From contig OX382281.1 in NCBI GenBank assembly GCA_947507595.1, positions 1,674,001-1,738,000 on the forward strand: a stretch of DNA of 64,000 nucleotides, read 5' to 3'. The notes beneath the pieces were generated by a model. It did not search any database. It had not been told where the DNA came from and was given only the letters and a program-made list of their open reading frames with translations. Shown one piece after another: positions 31,640 through 42,900 of the stretch. This DNA is from Pyralis farinalis. Lineage: Eukaryota > Arthropoda > Insecta > Lepidoptera > Pyralidae. The translations under genes were made by a program, and so were the position numbers. Within the stretch, counting starts at the first letter, position 1; the number at the start of each line of letters is the position of its first letter.

Positions 31640-31700
31640 AAAGCGAGGTAGGGCACGACGTTACCCTGACTGAAGAAGTACCTCCACCTCACAGAAGACT
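31640..31700 (-). repeat. SINE-A body scrap
   Basis: GAAGTACCTCCACCTCACAG followed by AAGACTGCAGCC in the orientation of SINE-A inserted on the plus side; it cuts the THAP exon at about 31700. Confidence 0.45.
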
Positions 31701-32152
31701 GCAGCCATTCCTCGAAATGTATATTGCATATTACACTGGATTTAGATGGAATCCAGCCGTTTTCTTTTCTGGACTCTCTTAGGATTTGTACCCAATCATT
31801 CTTCCATGCATCATTTGACGATGGAAATCTAAAAAATATTAAAGGTATGAATAATAGTTGTTCAGTAAAAGCATCATAGGATGTAAGTTTATATGTCTAT
31901 TTAAATAAAATTAGGTATCTGAATTAAGTAAGAATTACAAGAGAACAAAAGAAAAATGATCTCCCACATTTACGCTAATTTGGAAATGTGAGTTATGGTC
32001 ACACCGGTCGATTTATTGTTTTGAAAAATTAATTTAAGTGAAAACGATTATTTAATCAGAAAAATTACTTGCTTACCTATGAAAAGTAATCCCTTGACTT
32101 TTTTAATTGTACCACTATGGTTCCGACTGCTCTTCACCACGCACGACGGTAT
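31701..32152 (-). pseudogene. THAP-domain gene remnant A, two exons
   Basis: THAP domains are C2CH zinc-dependent DNA-binding modules. Exon 1 (32152-32077) reads PSCVVKSSRNHSGTIKKVKG after an ATA where ATG is expected, with the second zinc Cys replaced by Ser, and ends at the donor GTAAGCAAG. Exon 2 (31828 to about 31701) follows a TTTTTTAG acceptor: FPSSNDAWKNDWVQIL, KENGWIPSKSSVICNIHF, which has the conserved FP, W, P, C and H positions. A one-base deletion before the splice and a SINE scrap at the 3' side show decay. The 250-bp intron has normal borders. Confidence 0.6.
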
Positions 32153-32186
32153 TATTATTTTTTTAGACAAGGTTATCACGCGGCGA

Positions 32187-32569
32187 CAGGGGCGCCGACT
32201 CCGTGGGTGCTCGGGGGCTCCAGCACGCACGGGAGGGAAATAGTGGGTTCGGAGCACCCATGACGTGACCGTGACATGACCATGACTAAAATAATCCTCA
32301 TCTCATTATCTGTTGTTCAGGTTCTCCGTATCTGGTTATTCTTGTAAGCGCTTGCTTGCTTACTAGAATTTGTGCGACGCGTCCTAATGTGATCTTAGTT
32401 CCCACCCACCTACTTTTGATGTAGAGCCGTTTTTATGTTTTGGGCAGGGCAGTCTTTGGGGTACGCCTATGTCCAGCTGTGTACGTCTTTCGGCTGAAAT
32501 CATAATGATGTACCTAGTCATCAAAGGAGCATGAGCACCTACGAGGTTTTCCAGGAGCCGGCGCCCCTG
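32187..32569. mobile_element. hAT-type MITE, 383 bp
   Basis: Terminal inverted repeats CAGGGGCGCCGACTCC (32187-32202) and the reverse complement of GGAGCCGGCGCCCCTG (32554-32569), with one mismatch in 16. A perfect 8-bp target duplication CGCGGCGA lies at 32179-32186 and 32570-32577. The CAGGGG ends and 8-bp duplication are the hallmarks of hAT elements. No transposase is encoded; the short frames inside are not genes. Confidence 0.85.
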
Positions 32570-32577
32570 CGCGGCGA

Positions 32578-33226
32578 GGTGTCGGTGCGTAATGGCGGGC
32601 GGTAGACTTACTATGGTGTGAATGTGTGCGTGTCGGCTCGTACGTATAGCGACTGACTTACTATGGCGGTGCTTCATTGTTTTAGTTCGGGAGACGGTGT
32701 CTGCTTTTTTTATTACGTCTATGTAATACATTAATATAATTATATAAGTCTATATATTTCATATATACTTGTTATATGTAATTGTAAATATAAGCGTTGT
32801 ACGTTACGCAAGTTTAATTAGGTTATACTTAAATAATAAATAAACAGAATACTTTATAATGAAAAGTGGTACACGTTCGCGATTTGAGCGTGAAATGCTT
32901 AAATTAAGAAGAAGAACATTTCGTAACTCGTAGAGGGAGAAACTCAGAGGAAAGATACCCAGAGGTGACAAGCAAATAATAATACCAAGATAGAACGTGA
33001 TAGATGTATACAGTTCCTCATAAGAAGGAAAGAGACAGATAAAATATTTTTTGTCCCTGTCATAGTTTCACTATTTTGTGTTTGCCACAAAACCAAATTC
33101 GTGGCAAACAATCATTTCGTTCCTTGTAGTACAACAAACTTTTTGCATAAATTACTAAATATAACGGAAATATTAGTGCATATTTGTGTTCTTTTGCTTG
33201 TTTGGGATTGTCTTTTTACTTTAACA
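32578..33226. other. No gene recognised
   Basis: AT-rich spacer between the MITE and THAP remnant B. Confidence 0.4.
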
Positions 33227-34800
33227 ATGGTACGTTGCTGTGTAAAAGGCTGCAAAAGCCTCAGTTAGTAAAAATACGAAAACATAACCTTTCATACGTA
33301 AGTATAAAGTTTTAATAGTTGTTATCAAATATTTTGCGAAAATTAGATATACATGTAGTTTTTAAATAAATTGTTTGTATAATAACATAAAAACAATGAA
33401 AATATCGGTTTAATTTACAAAAAGTATTTTTAGTATAAACCGCCTAAATCTTGAAGGTTGTCTGTGTGTAATGCGTCAGCCATTTGCTGTTGTATTTACA
33501 ATTTATCGGTATAATGAGCGTTTTAGGGTTACCAGTATGTAGTATGGGAAAACACCCCGAAATTATGGGTAAATTATATGGGTATAGACACCTTTTTTTT
33601 TAACTTCTTACTTTTTATATACTTCTTTGTTTATAATTTTTCGTCAAAATGTATTTATTTATTTTTAAATTAAAAATGTTAACTTGTTTAATCTTAGATG
33701 TATGTTTATTTTTTAGATTTCCTAAAGTCGTCATTGTGCGTAATGCATGGATTTTTGCTACTGGAAGACATAATTGGTAGCCGAGTACAGTCGCATATGT
33801 TCCAAACATTTTAAGGACCACTGCTTTCGGAAGAAGTTTATTTGGATAAGTCGTCAGTTTCAACATCCACCATACACGTAAGTTAACATTTGTTGACCTG
33901 GTTCGTCAACATTTGATTTGTTGACGAACCAGGTGTTCCTCTGGCAATTTATATTGTTTTTATTTATTTATTTACACGATACAGTTACATAGTACAAATT
34001 ATTATGTTCGCCAAACTGTTATAACAGTTTGTTGGCGAGTATATATGATGATAGGTATTAAAAAAATAAGGAACTAAATTAGATGATTTACATGCCTGCC
34101 TGTTCGTCTGCTAGTCTGTCTTAGAAAGTTTCACGTACAGACTTGGAATTTTACATAGTTACGTATAAGCGTATAATTGAAGTACAAAAACATGAAAATA
34201 TTCCAACGACTCCGACAATCCGTAATTGAATAGTTTCGGGACATATCTTCTAAGGTCTTTTGGTTGAAATAAGAACCCGTACTCCAGTAATGAAGTGAGT
34301 ATGGGTTGATATGATGTTGATGGGTTGATTATATTTATACAGGTAATTGTGAAAGATACGGAGGGTCGTCGTGTAGATTATTCTATACCAATTATTTATA
34401 CCACGTTAATAAAGTTAATCACGCACACACACATGCTTTTGTGTCAACACATAAATGTTAATCAAGCATTTTTATTGTCTGAATTTGTAAACTTTTAAAT
34501 ATGTAAAGCTCAACTAAATTATAGTATTGACAGTAGTTTTAATGTAATGTTAATACTAGGCTGTCAATATTACATGCTAATAATGCGTTACAAAATTAAA
34601 ATTGTCCTATTTTCCAGACCGATTATCCAGGGTTTCCAATAGCGACGGACACTACATTAACACCATGAAAATGAAAGCTTACTTTTGAATTGAGACTGAA
34701 AACATTACTGGCTGAGTCACGCAAGAAGAAATTAGCTATATTAAGGTCAAAAACTAAACGCTTGAAATAAAAATGCTGAACTATCTGTCATTATACAGAA
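33227..34800 (+). pseudogene. THAP-domain gene remnant B, three exons
   Basis: Exon 1 (33227-33297): MVRCCVKGCKSLS, two stops, then KYENITFH and the donor AC/GTAAGT. Exon 2 (33717-33877) after TTTTTTAG: FPKVVIVRNAWIFATGRHNW, then one frame over EYSRICSKHFKDHCFRKKF, ending at the donor AC/GTAAGT. Exon 3 (34618 to about 34800) after TTTTCCAG: a basic helix (LLAESRKKKLAILRSKTKRL) like the coiled coil downstream of many THAP domains. The C2CH positions (CCVxGC ... CSKHF) are recognisable. Stops and frameshifts show decay while the splice sites are retained. It is oriented divergently from remnant A, 1.1 kb away. Confidence 0.6.
33896..33934. repeat. Perfect 16-bp hairpin, 7-nt loop
   Basis: ACCTGGTTCGTCAACA (33896-33911), loop TTTGATT, TGTTGACGAACCAGGT (33919-33934). 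It lies in the second intron of THAP remnant B, 19 bp after the donor. The stem is too short for a typical animal microRNA precursor; it could be the core of a small foldback element. Confidence 0.7.
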
Positions 34801-34926
34801 TTTTAATGTAATCGATGTATAGATGATAGATATCATTATACAAGTTAGAGGAAAAGAGTGAACTAGGGAATTAAGGGACCGTAGCAGTTTACCACCTTTT
34901 TAGTACAATATGTGAAAGGATAATCC

Positions 34927-35220
34927 TTGATCAATTGTAGCTTTAGTTTAAGTCTAATGAAAACCATGATGCGCAATACAAAATGTTTAAAAACAAAGAT
35001 TGTTTACCTTTGTTTAATATTTACACTTAAATCATCCCTGGCACTAATTCTTTTTTACATGACAATTATTGAAAAATTTTATGCAATATGTTTAATTTTA
35101 AGAAGGAATAATCCGCATTTATTGTGTAAAGAAGATTTAACTAAAAACCGTGTTAACCGTATAACATTGATTGCAAGAATAAAAATCTATGAAAAAATAA
35201 ACATAAATGCTAGTTTGTAA
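34927..35220 (+). CDS. Unassigned 97-codon open frame
   Basis: A moderately long frame in AT-rich DNA just downstream of THAP remnant B. The second half is basic (LLCKEDLTKNRVNRITLIAR). It might be a remnant of a 3' exon of the THAP gene, but I recognise no domain and the start is a TTG. It may be chance. Confidence 0.15.
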   Translation: MINCSFSLSLMKTMMRNTKCLKTKIVYLCLIFTLKSSLALILFYMTIIEKFYAICLILRRNNPHLLCKEDLTKNRVNRITLIARIKIYEKININASL

Positions 35221-35872
35221 AGCACGAATATTTTTATTTACAAATTGTCTATAAAGTGTTTTTTATCTTTTATCTATGCCTATATTTAGTATCATGTCAT
35301 CGCTTGTACTTTAAAATATATGTCTAAAATAGAAATATATATTGTTTAATTTATATAACTCTGCTAGGTTTGACCAATCTCCTATCCTTATTCCAATGAT
35401 TTCACAGATCTTACTGAAACTAACTCAGGCTTACTATTAATTAATAGATCTATACAGTAACTCGATTTGCGTAAAAAAAAACTATTCTAATAATATTAAA
35501 GTGCAAATATGTTTGTTGATCTATTCAGATACTGTAGTTTTCATACGTATGTAAATATTAACTTTTATTACTTTGTGTGTAGAAATGGCTGTATCGACAT
35601 ATTCGATTTTTTTACATCTAATATCATATTATGAGTATATTATTATAGCACACAATACACATTCTATGCAAGTTTCTTATGGTAAACAGTTATCTGGGTA
35701 CATTGTAAATTTCAAATTGCCGAAACGCATTATGTAGTGGGGTAAATTTTCCACAGTCTGGTAACCTTGTTATTGTATGTACTTTTGTTGCTGTCCCTTA
35801 CGGGTGTACGCGTTTGTCAACTCTAGGTATATACTTTCTCTGTGAGGGAGAAAAGAATTATTTTATCCATCT
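35221..35872. other. No gene recognised
   Basis: AT-rich, no supported feature. Confidence 0.4.
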
Positions 35873-36715
35873 TGACTTCTTCCCGCGCTTTTGACGAGTG
35901 ACATTGTTCTTATACTTGAAATTTTTACAATTCAGTGTAAAATTAGTTTTATGTGACAATTGCGATAGTATTTTGTAACATAAGTGCTAGTGTAATTATA
36001 CAATAATAAAAAAACTCAAATATAACACGTTTATGCACTTTTTAGAAGACGTAAATAAGTTCATCAAGAAAACCTTGTAAAATTCCTATCGTTTTACAGG
36101 TGGTATTTAAACTGGGTTGATTGGGTCGAAGTACCCTTCTCAAGTATTTTTTCAGCACAGTTCCTGAAGCTGGAACATAGAATTAAGATTTTCAAATGGT
36201 TCTAAACAGATGACTTGGCTGTATGGGCTAGATCCCTTTGCCTTTCCCCTCGGGGATAAAAGAACCAAAAAAAATAATTTTATCCATCTCGGTCGTACGT
36301 AACATGATCTGACTTCTTCCCGCGCTTTTGACGAATGACATTATTGTTATACTTGAAATTTTTACAATTCAGTATAAAATTAGTTTTGTGTGACAATTTC
36401 GATAGTATTTTGTAACATAAGTGCTAGTGAAATTATACAGTAATGAAAAAACTCAAATATAACACGTTTATGCAATTTTTGGAAGACGTGAATAAGTTCA
36501 TCAAGAAAACCTTGTAAAAATCACTATCGTTTTACGGGTGGTATTTAAATTGCGTTGATTGGGTCTGGGTACCCTTCCCAAGTATTTTTTCAGCACAGTT
36601 CCTGAAGCTGGAACATAGAATTAAGATTTTCAAATGGTTCTATACTGATGACTTGGCTGTATGGGCTAGATCCCTTTGCCTTTCCCCTCGGGGATAAAAA
36701 GAACCAAAAAAAAAA
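35873..36715. repeat. Tandem duplication, period about 437 bp
   Basis: The units start TGACTTCTTCCCGCGCTTTT at 35873 and 36310 and run about 400 bp each with scattered mismatches. Each ends CCCTCGGGGATAAAA followed by AAGAACC and an A-run (8 and 11 A). The A-runs suggest that the unit could itself derive from a polyadenylated repeat. No coding capacity. Confidence 0.8.
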
Positions 36716-36879
36716 AGTAACATGATCTTTGTAATCAAAAATAGTATAATTTCCTACGTAAAATGCCAAATAGTGTAACTAGCGTATTTTAAAAGGAATT
36801 CCTTTCATTGTTTGCAGTAATAACAGTTCATAATTTTGTGAAATTCATTTATTAGTCAAGACCAAATTAGTTGTAAAAG

Positions 36880-36988
36880 ATCGTCCGCTGGAAACGTGTG
36901 CAGAGTTTGTCTGGCGATGGACGCACCTGTCCGCAATATAGCCGGCAGTCCGCTACAAGACGTTTATGAAAGACTGACCAAGATCTCT
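36880..36988 (+). CDS. ZAD domain exon (first half of zinc-finger-associated domain)
   Basis: The ZAD is an arthropod N-terminal dimerisation module of C2H2 transcription factors that binds zinc with two CxxC pairs. Here VCRVCLAMDAPVRNIAGSPL followed by QDVYERLTKIS gives the first CxxC and the first helix, then a strong donor (TCT/GTGAGTATC, phase 0). The acceptor is probably TTGTAAAAG (36879), with TCAAG (36860) as alternative; the frame has no ATG upstream, so an upstream exon is needed. The second CxxC half was not found before 50062. Its best partners are the acidic exon at 50062 (phase 0) and the C2H2 exon at 57153. Confidence 0.6.
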
Positions 36989-37899
36989 GTGAGTATCGTG
37001 CAACACGTAATACTGTATTTCACGTTCTTCAAACAACACACGGTGTATTTACTGTTGGTCCATGACCCACTGCCGTGGTTTTTCATATTTAAAGCGAAGC
37101 ATAGTCTTTTCACTTACATAATATATTGTTATATAGTATACGTATTAACTTTGTGTTTTTTTTAAGGATATTTCGACAATAATGTATAGTAGTTTCAATT
37201 TCAATGTTAGAAGTTATATAATGTACATTGTGATGGAACACTACAATCACTTTGCCAAAGACATTCTTGGGGGCATGAGGCCCTCACGCTAAATGCATGC
37301 AGAAAACTTCTTATAGTCTGTTCTTGGTATAACTGAGTGAGACTAATATGAAGAATCAAATGCAACTTTCAGCCACTCGGAACATATTCCTGGCTGGTTG
37401 CATAATTTATCAAGTCACAGTAGAGGTAGATAGAGGTGGAATAAAAATTGTAGCCGCACAACCCACCACACACCAGAGAACATTCACTGAGTTAGAATAC
37501 TACTCTAAACAGGACTCATGGGAGCTAAGTGACTGCAGATGTTTCTCGTCTTCCCTCAGCCACATGTATATGGACAGAGGAGTTAAATTAGAGCTTAAAT
37601 ATAATAATAATAATTATTATCATTATTATATTTCACAGGACTCTCAGCTCTGGCTTGCCTTCATTGGCCGTTTAGAGAGGAGTCGATAGAGCATATTACT
37701 TTATTGGGTAATATGCTCCAGGGGTGGAAGTGTTACAGGGCATAACGCCGCAAGTAACTTCCGAGAAAGCGCAGCACACCTCTCGACACCCCTGAGTCGC
37801 TGACATTGGTGTTGCCCCCGGCCGACTTTCTCTGGCATTTCGGGGGTCTGGCATTTCGGGGGTATTTAATATAATTCTGCTTTGCTCTCAAAAATCATC
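36989..37899. other. No gene recognised; intron of the ZAD gene
   Basis: It contains a stem-loop GAGCATATTAC/GTAATATGCTC at about 37688-37718 and an open frame (37348-37689) of no recognisable content. Confidence 0.4.
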
Positions 37900-39845
37900 T
37901 ACTGCAACCTATCATGTGGCCCAAACTGTTATAACCATCTTGTACATATTCAACCAACTTAAAAAGGTTCTCTGTAAACCTATTTAATGATATAGATAAT
38001 TCACTCAATATCACATGCCACAAGATAGAAGTTGCAGAACAATGTAATAACATTATTTCACAGTATAAGCTGAAAATACTAACATATAATATTAGGAGTT
38101 TACAACGTAATCTGAACAGATTTTTAGTAATTCTCAAGAGATTTAATACGGATTTTGATATACTTGTACTGACGGAATGTTAAATAGGTCCTGACTCCGT
38201 AATAGATAGGATTGACGGCTTCCTGTCCTTTTACACCACCAATTGCACAAATCAGTCGCGCGGTGTCGTAATTTATGTTAGGAACTCCTTGAACCCTATT
38301 GTTAGCGAGCCTGACGTGGCTGACGCGAATAGTTTACTTGTCCATATACCAAATTACATCACCTTGGATGACGCCTGGCCTTATAAGGTGCTCTATACAT
38401 AAAGATAGGCTACACATTGATGCAAGAAAAAAGCCAAATGACCCCCTAAAAATGCACGTATACAAGCTTACAGAAATTATTATTACTCATTAATTCGAAA
38501 TCAAAAAATCAAGTTCTACCGCGAAGAATTGGAAAACAATAAAAAATCACCTGATAAGTTGTGGAGCCCTATAAAACACATTACGCACTCTATTAAAGAA
38601 AAGAATACGGCGCACCACCTCTGTAAACTTGGTGAAGACGAGGTTAAGTCATTGGATTGCACAAACCGTTTTTTCTGCGCGACCGGCCAACGTCTAGCCA
38701 ACCTCATACTAGAACGTAAAAACGAAACTCAGGAGTGGCTAGTAGCTAAAGTTAAATCACAGACCCTACTCGCGAATTCTTTTTATATGTCACCTACGAA
38801 TACGGAAGAAATTGACAGGTTAATTCTTCAACTTGAAAACAAAAGCGCACAAGGATTGGACGGTTTTTCAAATTATCTTTTGAAATCAGTAAGAAAGCAT
38901 ATTGTCATTCCTCTTGTACATATCTACAATCTAAGCTTTTCCACCGGCAAATTTCCGGATATCTGGAAAACTTCCATTGTGATCCCCGTCCATAAACGTG
39001 TAAGTGCGAATTGTCCAAACAACTACCGGCCCATTTCCCTACTGAGTGCACTGTCAAAACTTCTGGAGAGGTTAGTGAATAAATGCCTGAGAAAATATTT
39101 GGAGAAAAACAATATATTATCAGCCAATCAATTCGGGTTTCGACAGGGAAAGTCCACAGAGCAGTCGGTCACTAAATACTCGGTAGTGTTACTTCGTATC
39201 TTGACAACGGTCAGAACTGCCTCGGTATTTTTCTGGACCTGGCGAAGGCATTCGACTCCGTATCGGTGCCCATACTCCTGAGGAGGCTAAGAGGTGTATG
39301 TCTCTATTGGTTTTGTAGCTACCTCTCGGGAAGGACGCAGTATACGAAGGTCGATGCCTTCGTCAGTGGCACCGTATTTTATGGCGTTCCGCAGGGAAGC
39401 ATCCTTGGACCCACGCTGTTCTTAATCTATTTTAACGAGCTCGCGCATCTTAATCTCCCTAACGCGGAAGTCATTAATTTTGCTGATGACACTGTAATTA
39501 TATTCCACGAATCATCATGGGATGGTCTATTCCGGATGGCTGAGGTTGGACTGCGTTTAGTCACAGATTGGTTAAATGGTAATCTCCTTACATTGAATAC
39601 AGCTAAGTCAAATCATCTGTTTCCACAAAACTGCTTCTTCGTCTCCCCCGAGTGATTGGGACATTAAAGTTCATACATGTGCGTCAGGAAGCAACCTTTC
39701 CCAAACAATTCCTTGCAACTGCGAGAGTTTGCAAAGAGTGTCCTGTACTAAATATTTAGGTGTCATCATTGATGAAAAACTTACATTCAAGGATCACTTA
39801 GCAGCGATGACCAGTAGGACAAGAAAGTTAATTTATACAATAAAA
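37900..39845 (+). mobile_element. LINE with endonuclease and RT, L2/Jockey-like, 3' truncated
   Basis: Plus-strand element inside the ZAD-gene intron. It starts within ORF2 before the endonuclease (LKILTYNIRSLQ, about 38065). It ends after the RT thumb region (about 39845), where a SINE-B tail begins, so the 3' end is missing. Confidence 0.75.
38060..39655 (+). pseudogene. LINE endonuclease-reverse transcriptase, frameshifted
   Basis: Endonuclease pieces (NRFLVILKRF, FDILVLTEC, stop, DSVIDRIDGFLSFYTT, GVVIYVRNSLNP) break off at about 38370; the following part is missing. The RT begins at about 38529: SAQGLDGFSNYLLKSVRKHI, KTSIVIPVHK, NNYRPISLLSALSKLLERLV, QFGFRQGKSTEQSV. A frameshift at about 39230 leads to the palm in another frame (VSGTVFYGVPQGSILGPTLF, NFADDTVIIF). 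The catalytic FADD is intact, but the frame is broken and the endonuclease incomplete. Confidence 0.8.
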
Positions 39846-39970
39846 TAAATAAATATAAATATTCTCGGACAAATTACACAGCGCCACCTAGCCCCAAAGT
39901 AAGCGAAGCTTGTGTTATGGGTGCTAGACAACTGATAAACATACGTAAATACATTTTTTTTTTTGTAAAT
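39846..39970 (-). repeat. SINE-B tail fragment
   Basis: Same sequence as 53850-53975: AATTACACAGCGCCACCTAG, AAGTAAGCGAAGCTTGTGTT, then a T-run. It lacks the tRNA-like head. The young RTE is inserted right after it. Confidence 0.8.
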
Positions 39971-39982
39971 ATATAAATAGTA

Positions 39983-42900
39983 ATCATGCGGCGGTGGGGG
40001 CCGCCACCCACCACGCAACGCCCATCCCGGCGGGTCGAGGGGAGCTGAGTGTCGTATAGGCACATGGAATGTGAGAGGTGGTCTAAAAGATAAGATGAAT
40101 GAGTTGATAGATATAATGAACGTGAGATGCCTAGATGCTTTGTGTGTGTCAGAGACCAAGCGAAAGGGAAGCGACACCGAAGATCTGCCCGGTGGCATGA
40201 TGGCCCTGTGGTCCGGGGTGGACCAGGACGTTCATGCCAGCGCTGGCGTAGGTGTCGTGCTTTCATCTCGCTTGGCCGCGGGTGTGAAAGATTACGATTT
40301 AGTAGGTCCAAGACTTCTCTGGGTTAAGATAAAACTGGGGATTACGCGAGTGTTTTTAGTTGCAGCATATGCTCCTGTGAGCTCTGCTGATCCCCAGGAG
40401 CTCGAGAAGTTTTGGGAGACTGTAAGGGGTATTCTGGATTTGGCCGAAGCGAATGAACGGATAATTATGTGTGGTGATCTGAATGGATGGGTTGGGACCA
40501 AGCGAAGCAGTTATGAGGCTGTGCTTGGTCCATACGGAGATAAGAGAGTGAACGATGCTGGTAAGTTACTTTTAGACGTATGTATGGAACGAAACCTCCT
40601 TGTGTCGAACACGCTCTTCCATCACAAGGATATTCACACTTACACATGGAGACGGAATGAACAGAAAAGTGTGATTGATTTGATTTTGATAGATGGACGT
40701 CTCCGAAAGTCGTTAATGGATACAAGAGCCTTCAGAGGTCCCACTCTTGAAACGGACCACTATCTGGTGATAAGCCGATTTGTGGGGCTTTTTAAGAAGT
40801 GGAGGCACTGGCGAGTGCGTATTCCTTTCGGAGACCATGAAAGAATAAGAAGTGAAAAATTGGAAGATGAAAGTGTGAGGAGTACGTATGTACGTCTAGT
40901 CAGTGAAAGACTTGCGAACGCGAGTCTTTCCGACTCAGATGTAGACGAATGTTGGAAAGTTCTGAAAGAAAGTATGGTGGACAGTGCGAAAGAAGCATGT
41001 GGATGCGCAAAGAGACGTAGAACACTAAGAGGAGATGCCTGGTGGGATGCGGAGGTTCAATCCTCCGTGGAAAAAAAGAGGAAAGCGTGGCTGGATTACG
41101 TATCATCTTTGCACCAGAGTGATGGTATGAAAGAAATGAAGAAAGAAATATACCGTCGATGCAAGAATGACTCCAAAGCTTTAGTGAAAGAGAAGCGTGA
41201 AAGACTACATATGATTGAGGAAGAGAAGCTGACGAAGAACTTCGAGGCAAATACCAAACTCTTCTGGAGAGAGGTAAAGAAGTCTCGAAGTGGTTTGTCA
41301 GCATCCAGAATGGACAAGATAAGATGTAAAGCTGGTGGCATTCTTGCTAACACTCAGGAAGTGTTAGAACGGTGGAGTGAATATTTTAGAGAAATGTATG
41401 ATTATGTCCATGACGCTGGCATTGTGAATGAGTCTGTGATAGACTCGGCAGTGCCAGCGTACCATGAAGACATTACTATGGATGAGATTGAATGGTCGAT
41501 ACGAAGTTTGAAAGATGGAAAGTCAGCGGGAATCGATATGGTAACAGCTGAGATGATCAAGCTAGGTGGTACCTGCGTTAGGGACGCCTTCTGGTTTTTG
41601 AGCAAATTATGCTGGAGAACCGGAAGGGTCCCGAGCGATTGGAGACGCGCAGTCATCGTGCCCTTGTATAAAGGCAAGGGCTCACGTATGGACTGCGCCA
41701 ACTATAGGGCCATCAGTTTGATCAGCTTAGCAGCTAAAGTGTATGGAAAAATCATTGAAAGGAGAATGAGGGTGAAATCCGATGGAATGCTTTGGGAAGC
41801 ACAGGGTGGATTTCGAAGCGGCAGAGGATGTACGGATCAAGTTTTTTCACTCCGCAACATCGTAGAGAAGCATCTGGCTTTGGATCAGAAGGTTTTCTGC
41901 GGTTTTGTGGACTTTGAGAAAGCATTTGATAGAGTCGTGCGAAAGAATCTCTGGAACATTTTGCCCGGATATGGGGTTGACGGTGACCTACTCCGTGCTG
42001 TGCAATCCACTTATGAGGATTGTACAGCATGTGTGCGGGTGGACGGCAGCTTGTCGCCCTGGTTTGATGTCAATATTGGTGTCAGACAGGGATGCGTGCT
42101 GTCGGCTCGGCTGTTCATCCTGTATCTGGACAGTTGTCTTCAGAGAATAAGAAATATGAATGTGGGAATGCGAATGGGTGACTCAGTGGTCAACTGCCTG
42201 CTTTATGCAGACGATGCGGCATTAATAGCAGAATCACCATCCGAACTGCAAACACTAGTTACAACAATGAAAGATGATTGTATGAAGAAAGGCTTACAAT
42301 TGAATGCGAAGAAAACCAAGATAATGGTATTTGAAAGAGAGACAACCAGAACAAACGCTAGGATTATGGTTGATGATGTAGTGTTGGAGCAAGTGAATGA
42401 GATTGTATATCTTGGAAGTGCTTTTAGCAGCAATGGAAGGTACACCGCTGATGTGGAGAGACGAGTGAGTGCCGGGAATAGGGTGAATGGAGCGTTGGGT
42501 AAACTTCTAGGCAGCCGAAATCTAAGCCAGAAGGCACAGCTCGCTGTACACAACGCGGTGCTAATTCCAACGCTAACTTATGGAAGTGAGAGCTGGGTAT
42601 GGCAGAGAGAGCATGAAAGTAGAATAAATGCGGTCGAGATGCGAGCATTGCGCAAAATTTGTGGCATAACGCTTGCTGACCGCGTTCGTAATGAAGACGT
42701 GAGAGAAAGAGTTGGTCTAAAAGAGAGTGTCGGTGTGAAGATAAGAAAGGGCATGCTCCGTTGGTTCGGACATGTAGAAAGAATGCGGGACGAAAGAATG
42801 ACGAAACAGATATACAATGCAAAAGTGGAAGGATGTAGGAGCCGAGGAAGGCCGAGACTAACCTACCATGACCAAATTGGTCGTGTTTTATCAGAAGGTG

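Noticed and set aside
37348..37689. Second half of the ZAD domain
   Set aside because: No CxxC pair with the required spacing; the frame looks random and partly low-complexity.
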